Positions 24,820 through 34,263 are shown, numbered from the stretch's first letter. The stretch is DNA of 64,000 nt from Pseudomonadales bacterium (GCA_024234615.1 JACKNY010000001.1:314501-378500); one strand, 5' to 3'. Program-made: numbers and translations. Notes: generated from the sequence alone by a model not told the origin.

Positions 24820-27170
24820 AACGAGTCAACCAAGATCTCAGTCACGTTAAACCCAATAAAGCCGCTGGTGCGCGCATACCGTTGATTGATGGTATCGAAA
24901 AAGTTAGCGGAAAAGCGAAATACACAACTGATCTGGACGCACATGGCGCTTTAGTGGGTGTTATTCTAAGAAGTCCCTATGCGCATGCTGAAATTGTAAA
25001 TATTGATGTCTCGGCGGCGCGCGCGCTGCCTGGGGTAAAAGCGGTCATCACGGGTGATGACTGTGGTGCGCCTTTCGGTATCCTGCCAATTTCTGAGAAC
25101 GAATATCCGCTGGCGAAAGAAAAGCTGCGTTATCGAGGTGATGCGGTGGCGGCGGTGGCGGCAATTGATGAGAAGACCGCGCGCCAAGCCTTGGATTTAA
25201 TTCGGCTCGAGGTAAAAGAGTTACCCGCCTACTTTACTGTGCAGGAGGCGCTTGCGCCGGACGCTGTGCAAATACATGATAAACGCAAAGGCAACCTTGA
25301 ACGCTCGGTTGAGGATGAATTTGGCGATGTCGAAAAAGGATTTGCGCAGGCTGATCTGGTGATGGAGAGAACCTATCATTGCGGAGAAGTGACACATGCG
25401 CATATGGAGCCGCATGCTGCGTTGGCTGAATACGATGCTGAACGGGATATGCTAACTCTGCAGTCTGTGACACAGGTTCCTTATTATGTGCACCTGATGC
25501 TGACGCAATGTACGGGTATGGATTCATCGCGTATCCGTGTCATTAAACCTTTTGTTGGCGGCGGCTTTGGAGCGCGCACCGAAACCCTCAATTTTGAGAT
25601 TATTGCTTGTCTGTTGGCAAAAGCGGCAGGTGGCAAGGTGAAGATGAAGCTGTCGCGGGAAGAGACCTTTCTTACCCACAAAGGCCGTCCGGAAACCGAT
25701 GTTAATATCAAGATGGGTATGACTAAGGATGGCAAGATCACCGCTTGCGAAGCGGAAGTTATTCAGCGTGGTGGCGCTTATGCCGGCTATGGTGTGATCA
25801 CTATTCTGTACTCTGGAGCACTGTTGCATGCTATCTATGATATTCCCAATGTGAAGTATCGGGGGCAGCGTGTTTATACCAATAATCCCGGTTGTGGCGC
25901 GATGCGCGGCCACGGCACAGTGAATATCCGTTTTGCGTTTGAAGCTTTGCTCGACAGCATGGCGGAAGCTTTAGATATTGATGTGTTGGCAGCCCGTCGT
26001 GCGAATTTGTTGCAACCGGACTTTGAAACCATCAATGGTCTGCGGGGTAGAAGCTATGGCTTGCCGGAGTGTATTGACTGGGTGGAAGAGGCGAGTAATT
26101 GGAAACAAAAACGTAAAAAATTACCGTATGGAAAAGGTATTGGCGCGGCCTGTTCACATTTTGTGAGTGGTGCGGGTAAACCGGTGCATTGGACGGGCGA
26201 GCCACACGCGACTATTTTGCTCAAGCTGGATTTTGATGGTGGTATTACGATATTTACTGGTGCATCCGATATTGGTCAGGGATCATCCACTATTATTACT
26301 CAGGCGGTTGCGGAAATTTTGGGTGTTGATTACAGCCGCTTACGTCTGATCGCGAATGACAGTGCTATCACGCCCAAGGATAACGGTTCCTATTCATCAC
26401 GGGTAACGGTGATGGTCGGCAGTGCAGCGATGGATGCGGCGAAGAACCTAAAAACCATTTTGCTTGATGCGGCTGCACGAAAATTTGAGTGTGCGGTGGA
26501 AGACGTTGAATGTATGGGTGAAGCCTATCGTGTCAAGGGTAGTCCGGAAACGGCTTTGCCCTTCCAGGATATCGTGGATCAGGCGTTGATTGGTTCAGGT
26601 ACGATTACGGCAAAGGGTACTTATTTTGTTCCGCGCGAATATCAAGGGATGGGAAAACAACGGGGAGCAGCAGTTGGCTCTTCTCCGGGTTATTCCTACG
26701 GTGCCACAGTCGCCGAGGTGACGGTAGACGAGGATACTTTCCAGGTGACGGTGGATAAGATCTGGTGTGCCCATGATTGTGGCTTTGCCATTAACCCATT
26801 ATCGGTAGAAGGACAGATTCAGGGTGGTGTCTGGATGGGTTTGGGCCAGGCCATTTCCGAGGAAACAGGTTTTCAAAATGGTTTACATATGAACGCCAAC
26901 TTCCTCGATTATCGCTTCCCGACCATTGTTGAGTCGCCCGATATTGAAGTGAAAATCATCGAGCCCATAGATCCGAATGGCCCCTTTGGCGCAAAAGAAG
27001 CCAGCGAGGGTATGCTTTCCAGTGTGCTGGCGGCGGTGTCTTCGGCAGTGCGCGATGCCATCGGAATTGAAATGACGGAAACCCCCTTGACGCCGGATCG
27101 CATCATGGATGCCATTACTAAGCAAGAGCGTGCTAATAAACGTAACCATTCCAAGCAAGAGGTGGCCTAA
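24816..27170 (+). CDS. hcrA: 4-hydroxybenzoyl-CoA reductase, molybdenum subunit
   Basis: 784 residues, large subunit carrying the molybdopterin cytosine dinucleotide cofactor. Visible family motifs are PFVGGGFGAR, GCGAMRGHGTVNIRFAFE, GASDIGQGSSTI and FGAKEASEGML, the last at the position of the conserved active-site Glu loop. The enzyme reductively removes the 4-hydroxyl of 4-hydroxybenzoyl-CoA to give benzoyl-CoA, the opposite of the hydroxylation most relatives perform. The gene overlaps hcrC by 4 bases and hcrB by 1, so the three subunits form one compact operon. Confidence 0.92.
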   Translation: MKRVNQDLSHVKPNKAAGARIPLIDGIEKVSGKAKYTTDLDAHGALVGVILRSPYAHAEIVNIDVSAARALPGVKAVITGDDCGAPFGILPISENEYPLAKEKLRYRGDAVAAVAAIDEKTARQALDLIRLEVKELPAYFTVQEALAPDAVQIHDKRKGNLERSVEDEFGDVEKGFAQADLVMERTYHCGEVTHAHMEPHAALAEYDAERDMLTLQSVTQVPYYVHLMLTQCTGMDSSRIRVIKPFVGGGFGARTETLNFEIIACLLAKAAGGKVKMKLSREETFLTHKGRPETDVNIKMGMTKDGKITACEAEVIQRGGAYAGYGVITILYSGALLHAIYDIPNVKYRGQRVYTNNPGCGAMRGHGTVNIRFAFEALLDSMAEALDIDVLAARRANLLQPDFETINGLRGRSYGLPECIDWVEEASNWKQKRKKLPYGKGIGAACSHFVSGAGKPVHWTGEPHATILLKLDFDGGITIFTGASDIGQGSSTIITQAVAEILGVDYSRLRLIANDSAITPKDNGSYSSRVTVMVGSAAMDAAKNLKTILLDAAARKFECAVEDVECMGEAYRVKGSPETALPFQDIVDQALIGSGTITAKGTYFVPREYQGMGKQRGAAVGSSPGYSYGATVAEVTVDEDTFQVTVDKIWCAHDCGFAINPLSVEGQIQGGVWMGLGQAISEETGFQNGLHMNANFLDYRFPTIVESPDIEVKIIEPIDPNGPFGAKEASEGMLSSVLAAVSSAVRDAIGIEMTETPLTPDRIMDAITKQERANKRNHSKQEVA

Positions 27171-28141
27171 TGGAGCATCTGCCAGAATTTGAAATCCAGC
27201 AGCCTAAAACTGCTGCTGAAGCCGTAATTTTAGGCGCTGAGACGGGTGCGCGATACATTGGCGGTGGCACGGACTTCGTTCCGAACTTGAGACGTGGCTT
27301 GGAAACACCCGTTGCCGTCGTTGATATTTCTGCCGTATCCGAGATGCAGGCCATTGAGGAAACCAGCGAAGGCTTGCGAATAGGCGCTAGTGTCACGCTG
27401 GAGCAATTGATATCGGATGAGCGAGTCAATCAAGATTATTCTTTGTTGGTGCAAGCTGCAGAGACGATTGCCGGTAACACGCATCGGTATTCCGCCACGG
27501 TCGGCGGCAACCTGTGCCTGGACACGCGCTGCCAGTTCTATAATCAAAGTGAATGGTGGCGTAAGTCCAATAATTATTGTTTAAAGTATCGTGGCGATAT
27601 CTGTCACGTAGCGCCAAAAGGTAATATCTGTCGCGCAGCATTCAGTGGTGATCTTGCGCCAGCGATGATGGTGCATGGTGCTAAAGTGGAATTGGTTTCT
27701 TCTGAAGGTAAGAGAACAATTGCTTTGAAGGATATGTACCAGGAGGATGGTGCCAACTATCTGCTACTTAAACCTGGTGAATTGCTGGTTGCGGTGATCA
27801 TCGAGAAGCTCGATGGCTATCAAACGGCTTACCGTAAAGTCAGAGTGCGTGGTGGTGTCGACTTCCCCTTGGCTGGCGTCGCCGTTGGTGTCAAGTGCGA
27901 TGAAAATCTGTTAACCGATATCCGTATCGCGCTAACCGGCACCAATTCTCGACCACTTCTGATTGAGGGCGTCGAGGCATCTTTTGGTGCGGTTGCCGAT
28001 GATGAGTGCATTACAGCCCTGGTAAAATTGGTGAGAGCGCAGTCCAAGCCTATGCGCAGCACCTTTACCCCCGGTTCTTATCGTAACAAAGTGGTAGCCA
28101 ACGTGGCACGGCGGTTAATCGGAGAATTGGTTAAGCGTTAA
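27170..28141 (+). CDS. hcrB: 4-hydroxybenzoyl-CoA reductase, FAD and [4Fe-4S] subunit
   Basis: 323 residues, FAD subunit of the xanthine oxidase family (FAD motifs YIGGGTDFVPNLR and TVGGNLCLDTRC). It contains an insertion with Cys at 121, 137, 145 and 154, spacing 16-8-9. This matches the extra [4Fe-4S]-binding loop that is the hallmark of 4-hydroxybenzoyl-CoA reductase and is absent from xanthine dehydrogenase and CO dehydrogenase relatives. Length matches Thauera HcrB (about 324). This loop is the strongest single argument for the HcrABC assignment. Confidence 0.95.
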   Translation: MEHLPEFEIQQPKTAAEAVILGAETGARYIGGGTDFVPNLRRGLETPVAVVDISAVSEMQAIEETSEGLRIGASVTLEQLISDERVNQDYSLLVQAAETIAGNTHRYSATVGGNLCLDTRCQFYNQSEWWRKSNNYCLKYRGDICHVAPKGNICRAAFSGDLAPAMMVHGAKVELVSSEGKRTIALKDMYQEDGANYLLLKPGELLVAVIIEKLDGYQTAYRKVRVRGGVDFPLAGVAVGVKCDENLLTDIRIALTGTNSRPLLIEGVEASFGAVADDECITALVKLVRAQSKPMRSTFTPGSYRNKVVANVARRLIGELVKR

Positions 28142-28177
28142 CCTGTTCCTTTGATCTGATAACTTCCTACACCTTTC

Positions 28178-28216
28178 TCGGCAGGTAAATACTTGTTAGT
28201 GTGGTTTACCTGCCGA
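28178..28216. terminator. Hairpin between convergent hcrB and the acyl-CoA synthetase gene
   Basis: TCGGCAGGTAAA (28178-28189) and TTTACCTGCCGA (28205-28216) form a perfect 12-bp stem with a 15-base loop, midway between the two converging genes. It can fold in both transcripts. There is no long U-tract, so termination may be Rho-assisted. Confidence 0.7.
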
Positions 28217-28240
28217 TGGAAGCGTTAGCCTTTTTAGCTT

Positions 28241-30346
28241 TTATCCGTTGCGGTATTTTTGCTTGATATATTCAGAATTCAGTCGGGCTTGGATATATTT
28301 CCCGAGTACTTTGACGCCTTGATCGCAGGAGCGGAACGTGCAAACGCCGCGATCTTTTAGCATTTCAATCATCGGATCATAGAGTGAGCCACCGTCGACA
28401 ATACCGATGATTGGCTTATCCTTATCTTGCACCAATTTTGGTAGTTGATGGGTGACGCTGTCTTCGCTATTGATGTCAAAACCGGGACGCGGACTGTCAA
28501 GTAGAGTGCGCATCATGGGTGATAGCGGATCGAGGCCAACTACGACGGCATCAATATTGGGGTCATCGACAAATGCTTCAGTGCACAGTACATGGGCTTC
28601 ATCGTCTGCGCCGGGGTTAATGTCGAAGGGGTTGCGAATCTCCATCAGTGCGTCAAGTTTCTTCGCTTTGAGCACTTGCGCGAGGCGCTCATGTGTTTTC
28701 GGTTCTAGAGCACCCATTGTTAAAGAAAAATCTCCGGAATGAATGCTGTCGGCCATGCCCACGGCTTCGAATCCCGCGCCACTAACAGCACCTAAACGAT
28801 TACCATAGATTTTTTTGTTATGCATGCAATCGGCGACGTAGAAGAGATCGTTGAACTCCGTAAAGCTGTTAGCAAAAATAGCGCCTGACTGCCGTAAAAT
28901 CGCCTGACATACTTCGTAGTCGCCGGCAATTGAAGCGGTATGTCCGAGTGTTGCGGCTTGCCCAGGTGTTGACTGTCCGGCTTTGTATACGACTACCTGT
29001 TTACCGTTAACAATACATTTGCGCACTGCTTCTGCGAAGGCGAGCCCATCCAGCTCCTTAAATCCTTCGACATAGACACCGATCAAATCGATTTCAGCAT
29101 TATCAGCGAAGTAGTTCACCATGTCGCTATGTGTTAGGTCGTTCTGGTTGCCTAGAGCGGTCATATAGTTTGGATCAAACCAGGGATTCTGGCTAATCCT
29201 GGTAATCATAAAGGCTCCGCTCTGGCTAATTAGCGCTGAGTTGCGTTGTGTTTTCTTTGGTGGTTTGGGTAATTTAAATTTTGGAATAAACCAAGAGTCA
29301 TAATTTCCGGGGTGAGAAACAATCCCCAGACAGTTACCCCCGAGGAAGATGGGGCCACCGTCGCCGTGACGGTGTGCTTCATTCATCTTCGCGGCCATCT
29401 CTGCTGCTTGCGCTCTGCTGGCTTCAGTTTCACCCAGGCCGCCGGGGATCAACATCACAGATTCAGCGGCATTTGCTGCGATTATTTCGTCAACTAAGTC
29501 GAAGACGGCGTCAGCACCGACGGCAACAATGAATAGATCGAGCTTGTTTTCCAGTGCTTGTAAGCCGTCAATGCATTTAACGCCGTCAATATCAGTCTCG
29601 CCGGGGCGAACGATCAGCATGTTGTCTCGATCATATCCGCTATCGAGAACATTTTTTAGAATAATGCGGCCAAAATTCATTTTGGTTGCAGAAACCCCAA
29701 TGATGCCAATTGATTTTGGGTGCAGCATGTTGCCGATTTTAGCAATTGGTCTGGCGGCTGGTGTTGGTGTCGGTAGTCCAAACTGCCCTGTCGCCTCGAG
29801 CACCTTTATTTTACCGCCAACGATAGTTGCCGGATTTAGCTCAAAATGCTCTAGTATAAATTCGGCATTTTGATTGGTCGGCGAGTAATGGTTCGCGAAT
29901 GCGATTAAACGAGAAAACAGACAGGCAAGCTCGCTATCAACAACAGGCTGTTTACTCAAGGCAAGTTTTTTGTAGGCAATGGTGTTCTTGAATAGCGATA
30001 AAAACTCCGCTCCATCAGTAAGTGCGGTAGAGGATGATGTGGTTGAGTGGCCAGTACGGCAGCTATCTTTGTAAATCTCAGCCTGTGAACCACCGACGCC
30101 AGCGCTAATGACCATGCCAAACTCTCTGGATCTGATAATGCTGATACTGAGTGATGTATTTTCGTTAGTCGGTTCGGTTGTTTGATTGTTGTCGAAAACA
30201 ATACCTAGCGCAGATAGCAGCCGTGATATTTCGGTTTCGTCTAATAGCGGTGTTTCCGTTATCGGGTGCTGTGATAGCGTCGCGTCAATGGCTTGATAAT
30301 CGATGTTCTGCGGTTGTTTTGCGGCTAATTCCGTCTGGTTAGGCAT
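28241..30346 (-). CDS. NDP-forming-type acyl-CoA synthetase with shortened ATP-grasp region
   Basis: 701 residues of the ADP-forming acetyl-CoA synthetase/succinyl-CoA synthetase superfamily, in beta-alpha order. Residues 30-190 resemble an ATP-grasp_5 domain (LLDETEISRLLSALGI; GMVISAGVGGSQAEIYKD; FELNPATIVGGKIKVLEA), but roughly 80 residues that normally hold the first nucleotide-binding subdomain are missing between residues 50 and 66. A CoA-binding domain (SIGIIGVSATKMNFG, from 212) and ligase domains follow, with the expected phospho-histidine H469 in TLGHTASIAGD. Divergent from padBCD, it is the only CoA-ligase-like gene in the window, so a phenylacetate or 4-hydroxybenzoate CoA ligase role is tempting but unproven; the shortened ATP-grasp part may make it a non-canonical enzyme. 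Confidence 0.75.
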   Translation of the reverse strand: MPNQTELAAKQPQNIDYQAIDATLSQHPITETPLLDETEISRLLSALGIVFDNNQTTEPTNENTSLSISIIRSREFGMVISAGVGGSQAEIYKDSCRTGHSTTSSSTALTDGAEFLSLFKNTIAYKKLALSKQPVVDSELACLFSRLIAFANHYSPTNQNAEFILEHFELNPATIVGGKIKVLEATGQFGLPTPTPAARPIAKIGNMLHPKSIGIIGVSATKMNFGRIILKNVLDSGYDRDNMLIVRPGETDIDGVKCIDGLQALENKLDLFIVAVGADAVFDLVDEIIAANAAESVMLIPGGLGETEASRAQAAEMAAKMNEAHRHGDGGPIFLGGNCLGIVSHPGNYDSWFIPKFKLPKPPKKTQRNSALISQSGAFMITRISQNPWFDPNYMTALGNQNDLTHSDMVNYFADNAEIDLIGVYVEGFKELDGLAFAEAVRKCIVNGKQVVVYKAGQSTPGQAATLGHTASIAGDYEVCQAILRQSGAIFANSFTEFNDLFYVADCMHNKKIYGNRLGAVSGAGFEAVGMADSIHSGDFSLTMGALEPKTHERLAQVLKAKKLDALMEIRNPFDINPGADDEAHVLCTEAFVDDPNIDAVVVGLDPLSPMMRTLLDSPRPGFDINSEDSVTHQLPKLVQDKDKPIIGIVDGGSLYDPMIEMLKDRGVCTFRSCDQGVKVLGKYIQARLNSEYIKQKYRNG

Positions 30347-30472
30347 GCTCTTATTTTCCTCTTTAATTAAGGTTTTCTACGCGGCGTATGAGTCAGGTGG
30401 CGCAGTTGTTTGATCGTCCTTTGAGGGTGCTTTAGTCATCACTCTTCGTTGCTATAAGGGCTGAAATATATC

Positions 30473-30494
30473 ATGAGGGTTAGAAAAACCTCAT
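30473..30494. promoter_or_regulatory. Inverted repeat ATGAGG/CCTCAT
   Basis: ATGAGG (30473-30478) and CCTCAT (30489-30494) flank a ten-base spacer. It lies directly beside a second dyad with the same ATGAG core, which suggests paired operator sites, for example for the IclR-type regulator encoded after the pad genes. Confidence 0.4.
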
Positions 30495-30529
30495 TTTAAA
30501 TCTCATAATATGAGATGGCATCTTAAAAT
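30493..30529. promoter_or_regulatory. Nested dyad around ATCTCAT-AAT-ATGAGAT
   Basis: ATCTCAT (30500-30506) and ATGAGAT (30510-30516) are a perfect 7-base inverted repeat with a 3-base centre. An outer pair ATTTTAA (30493-30499) and TTAAAAT (30523-30529) adds further symmetry. It is a strong candidate operator about 150 bases upstream of the acyl-CoA synthetase gene and 360 bases upstream of padB. Confidence 0.5.
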
Positions 30530-30791
30530 AATAGTTTTTTATGCTAATCTCTTTGCGGTTAGTTGTTTGTTCGTCAAGATTTAAGTTGTCGAAACTGGCG
30601 CTAACCCTCTGATTTAGAGGGAAAGTAATTATTTTTATAGCGCTGACGAACGAGAGCATTTTGGTAGAACATAGCTTACATTTGTTTGCGTTGATTAAGC
30701 AGCGGTACCCGTGCAAATGGAGCTTTAATTGATTTAACGCACTTTTTCGCTAGATAGTTATATGGAAGTGAGCGTTTAGGAAGAGTAATCT

Positions 30792-30807
30792 ACTTTAAGT
30801 CTAAAGT
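30792..30807. promoter_or_regulatory. Inverted repeat ACTTTA-AGTC-TAAAGT before padB
   Basis: A perfect six-base dyad with a four-base centre lies about 70 bases upstream of the padB start, in a position typical of an operator or a leader structure. Confidence 0.4.
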
Positions 30808-30877
30808 ATTTTGAGCGTTTGAATGAAATGGTCTGCTCAAGTCTGGGTTGTAAGAAAGCAGAACGATGAGGAATGTT

Positions 30878-33601
30878 ATGACTGAAACCCGTTACGTACC
30901 TACCTATTGCTATAACTGCGTCGCTGGACCTGATCCGATGAAGGTTAGGGTGGACAATGGAGTCGCTTGCGAGGTGGTTCCAAATTTCGACATGGAAGAA
31001 ATGCACCCTGGAAATGGCCGAGTTTGTGTTAAGGCTTTAGGGTTGGTTCAGAAAACTTATAATCCATTTCGTGTTACCACTCCGATGAAACGCACCAATC
31101 CGAAAAAGGGGCGTGACCAGGATCCCGGCTTTGAGCCGATCAGCTGGGATGAAGCCTTTGATACGATCACTGAGAAGTTGACTGCGTTGCGAGAGAAAGG
31201 GTTAACCGATGAGCGTGGACTACCACGTTTGGCGGCAACCTTTGGTCATGGTGGTACGCCCTCCGCTTACATGGGGACTTTGCCTGCATTTTTGGCGTCT
31301 TGGGGGCCAATTGATTTTAGTTTTGGGTCTGGGCAGGGTGTTAAGTGTGTCCACTCCGAGCACCTTTATGGTGAGTATTGGCACCGGGCATTTACGGTTT
31401 GTTCAGATACTGTCAATACCCGTTATATTCTCTCCTTTGGTTTTAATCCAGAATCGTCCGGAGGCCCCAGCGCGGCGCGGCGCCACGCGGATGCTCGCGT
31501 TAGAGGTGCGAAGCGGGTTCAGATTGAGCCACACCTGTCAGTCACAGGTGGCGCCTCAGCGGAATGGGTGCCTATCAAGCCAAAAACAGACTTGGCCTTC
31601 ATGTTTGCGCTGATCAATGTGCTGTTGCATCAGCATTCGCGCGATTCGCTTGATATCCCCTACCTTCGAGACAGCACCTCCTCCCCATATTTGGTGGGGC
31701 CGAAGGGTTATTATTTACGTGATCCAGACTCTGGCGAACCTTTAGTGTGGGATGAAACCGTTGGTACGGCTGCACCGCATAATAAGCCAAATATACGACC
31801 TGCATTGGAAGGTTCTTTTACCGTTGCTGCTGCATTTGAGTTAGGCCCGGATCAGGAAAAGTACGAATACGAGGGTGTTGAGGGAACCACAGCCTTTAGT
31901 TTGATGGTAAAAAGCATGGAATCATACACGCCTGAGTGGGCGGAGCAGATGTGTGATGTGCCAGCGCAAACCATTACGCGGATCGCCAATGAATACCTTG
32001 AGAACGCTTGTATCGGCGAAACAATTGAAGTGGATGGCGCAACATTACCCTTCCGTCCGGTATCAGTGGTGCTGGGGAAAACAGTGAACAACGGTTGGGG
32101 TGCCTATCACTGTGTATGGGCGCGGACCGTCTTGGCAATTCTGGTGGGTGCGCTAGAGGTTCCGGGCGGCACAATAGGAACAACGGTGCGCTTGAATCGG
32201 CCGTTTGGAAATCGTCTGGCTAGCGTGCAGCCGGGTGAGGATGGCTTTATGGTTAGCGCCATGAATGCTACCGATAAAGAGAATTGGGAGTCTGCACCGA
32301 GCGGACGTAATGCACATAAAGCATTAGTGCCAATCGTTAATAGCGGTGCCTGGAGTCAGGCATTAGGCCCGACTCAATTAGCCTGGATGTTTTTGAATGA
32401 TGCTCCTTCTGACTGGATGCGTTCAACTTTCCCGGAAGTTTGGTTTTTGTACCGCAGCAATCCGGCGATCAGCTTTTGGGATAGTAAGCAAATGGTCAGC
32501 ATCATGGCGAAAATGCCATTTATTGTTGCGTTTGCCTATACCGCCGATGAAAGTAACCATATGGCGGATATTTTATTGCCTGACGCAACGGACTTGGAAA
32601 GTACTCAGCTGATTCGTGCTGGTGGTACTAAATTTGTCGAGCAAATTTGGGAGCACGAAGGTGTGATTTTGCGCCAGCCTGCGGTGGAGCCGCAAGGTGA
32701 CACGAAAGATATGACTTGGATTGCTACCCAGCTGGCAAAACGCAATGGGTTGCTGGATAAATATTACAAGGCATTGAATCGAGGCGCTGGCGGCATACCT
32801 CTAAAGGGTGAAGGTTTTGACTACTCGCTCGACCCAAGTGTTGAACATAGTGTTGACGAAGTCTGGGATGCGGCCTGCAAAGCGGCAACGAGCGATTACT
32901 CCGGCGGTAAAGATGTTAAAGACCTGGAGTGGTTCAAAGAGAACGGCTTCTATATGGTTCCTTATAAGCGTGAAGACTGGTATTTGTACCCAACGCTAAA
33001 GGCGAAAGGGTTACGATTTGAACTACCATATCAAGAACGGCTTAAGCGTGTTGGTGAAGAATTAAAGCGGCGTTTGCATGAGCAGGGCGTGCATTGGTGG
33101 GATGAGCAGCTTGAAGAGTATGAAGCGTTGCCAGCCTGGGATGACGTGCAGGCGCGTTACAATCAATCGCTGGAGCATATGGGCGGCAGTGAAGAACAGT
33201 TTCCGTTTTGGGGTGTCACCACCAAAAGCGCTCAGTACGCGGCGGGTAATAATGCAAGTATCCAGCTGATGGATGACGTCGGTAATAATGTCAGAGGACA
33301 TGGTTCTGTGATCATGAATGCTCAAACCGCGCAAAAGCTTGGCATTGGCAATGGCGAGCGCGTGGAGATTCGTTCAATCATCGGCTATACACGGGGTCGG
33401 GCTGAGCTAGTGCAAGGCATCCGTCCTGATACGGTCTGTATCCCAGGACAATTCGACTATTGGAAGACCCCTTTCGCTAAGGATTTGGAATACCCGAGTT
33501 TGAACACCGTGATACCGATGTCGTTGGATTTGACGGATTCGACGGGTTCGGGCGCTGACTTGGTCCGGGTCTCAATCCACCGTTTGGGAGATGAGTCATG
33601 A
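30878..33601 (+). CDS. padB: Phenylacetyl-CoA:acceptor oxidoreductase, molybdopterin subunit
   Basis: About 907 residues, DMSO-reductase-family catalytic subunit with bis-MGD binding. The start at 30878 is preferred to an ATG at 30866 because GAGGA precedes it. The N-terminal iron-sulfur region has C11, C14 and C50, but the third Cys expected four residues after C14 is absent (P18, D19); C31 is an alternative ligand. padC (Fe-S) and padD (membrane) follow with overlapping stops, the composition of the membrane-bound enzyme that oxidises phenylacetyl-CoA by four electrons to phenylglyoxylate in Thauera and Aromatoleum. The downstream 2-oxoacid oxidoreductase genes support this over other DMSOR-family functions. 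Confidence 0.85.
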   Translation: MTETRYVPTYCYNCVAGPDPMKVRVDNGVACEVVPNFDMEEMHPGNGRVCVKALGLVQKTYNPFRVTTPMKRTNPKKGRDQDPGFEPISWDEAFDTITEKLTALREKGLTDERGLPRLAATFGHGGTPSAYMGTLPAFLASWGPIDFSFGSGQGVKCVHSEHLYGEYWHRAFTVCSDTVNTRYILSFGFNPESSGGPSAARRHADARVRGAKRVQIEPHLSVTGGASAEWVPIKPKTDLAFMFALINVLLHQHSRDSLDIPYLRDSTSSPYLVGPKGYYLRDPDSGEPLVWDETVGTAAPHNKPNIRPALEGSFTVAAAFELGPDQEKYEYEGVEGTTAFSLMVKSMESYTPEWAEQMCDVPAQTITRIANEYLENACIGETIEVDGATLPFRPVSVVLGKTVNNGWGAYHCVWARTVLAILVGALEVPGGTIGTTVRLNRPFGNRLASVQPGEDGFMVSAMNATDKENWESAPSGRNAHKALVPIVNSGAWSQALGPTQLAWMFLNDAPSDWMRSTFPEVWFLYRSNPAISFWDSKQMVSIMAKMPFIVAFAYTADESNHMADILLPDATDLESTQLIRAGGTKFVEQIWEHEGVILRQPAVEPQGDTKDMTWIATQLAKRNGLLDKYYKALNRGAGGIPLKGEGFDYSLDPSVEHSVDEVWDAACKAATSDYSGGKDVKDLEWFKENGFYMVPYKREDWYLYPTLKAKGLRFELPYQERLKRVGEELKRRLHEQGVHWWDEQLEEYEALPAWDDVQARYNQSLEHMGGSEEQFPFWGVTTKSAQYAAGNNASIQLMDDVGNNVRGHGSVIMNAQTAQKLGIGNGERVEIRSIIGYTRGRAELVQGIRPDTVCIPGQFDYWKTPFAKDLEYPSLNTVIPMSLDLTDSTGSGADLVRVSIHRLGDES

Positions 33602-34263
33602 CACGCTATGTGATGGTCGCCGACCTGCGACGCTGTATTGGCTGCCAAACCTGTACCGCAGCCTGTAAGCAAGCGAATAGTACGCCGCCGGGCGTGCAGT
33701 GGCGTCGTGTGGTAGATATTGAAGTGGGTGAATACCCTAACGTAAAACGGGTATTTTTACCCACGGGTTGTCAGCATTGCGCAAACCCGCCGTGCGAAGA
33801 AGTTTGCCCAACCAAAGCGACCTTTAAGAAAGCAGATGGCACGGTGCAGATTGATTATGACCTCTGTATAGGTTGTGCTTATTGCGCGGTGGCGTGCCCT
33901 TATGATGCTCGTTTTAAAGTCGAAAAAGAAAATTTTGCCTATGGCGATGAGCCTATGCCGCACGAAGCGCAACGGTTGAACAAGGCGACTATTGGGGTCG
34001 CGCAGAAATGTACTTTCTGTAATGACGTGGTAGAGGCTGGTGTTGCCAGTGGGCATAAAGCGGGCGAGCACCCCGATGCATCACCCGCCTGCGTCAATTC
34101 CTGCATTACTGGCGCGTTGACCTTTGGTGATAAAGACGATCCAGACAGTCAGGTAAACCAACTGCTGGAAAAGTCGGAGCATTTCCGTATGCATGAAGAG
34201 CTTGGTACTGAACCAGGGTTTTACTATATCTGGGATAAGAAGAATATGGGGGACTTGCTATGA
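33598..34263 (+). CDS. padC: Phenylacetyl-CoA:acceptor oxidoreductase, iron-sulfur subunit
   Basis: 221 residues, DmsB/NrfC-type electron-transfer subunit. Cys clusters start with C13-x2-C16-x2-C19-x3-C23, followed by CQHCANPPCEEVCP, CIGCAYCAVACP, and CTFCND with a later CVNSC, enough for four [4Fe-4S] clusters. It passes electrons from PadB to the membrane subunit. The ATG overlaps the padB stop (ATGA), and its own stop overlaps padD. Confidence 0.88.
   Translation: MTRYVMVADLRRCIGCQTCTAACKQANSTPPGVQWRRVVDIEVGEYPNVKRVFLPTGCQHCANPPCEEVCPTKATFKKADGTVQIDYDLCIGCAYCAVACPYDARFKVEKENFAYGDEPMPHEAQRLNKATIGVAQKCTFCNDVVEAGVASGHKAGEHPDASPACVNSCITGALTFGDKDDPDSQVNQLLEKSEHFRMHEELGTEPGFYYIWDKKNMGDLL

Larger units (their letters stand above)
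30347..30877. other. Divergent regulatory region between the acyl-CoA synthetase gene and padB
   Basis: This 530-base AT-rich gap has no convincing ORF. It carries at least three inverted repeats, listed separately, and should hold both divergent promoters. I could not assign -35/-10 pairs with confidence. Confidence 0.7.
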
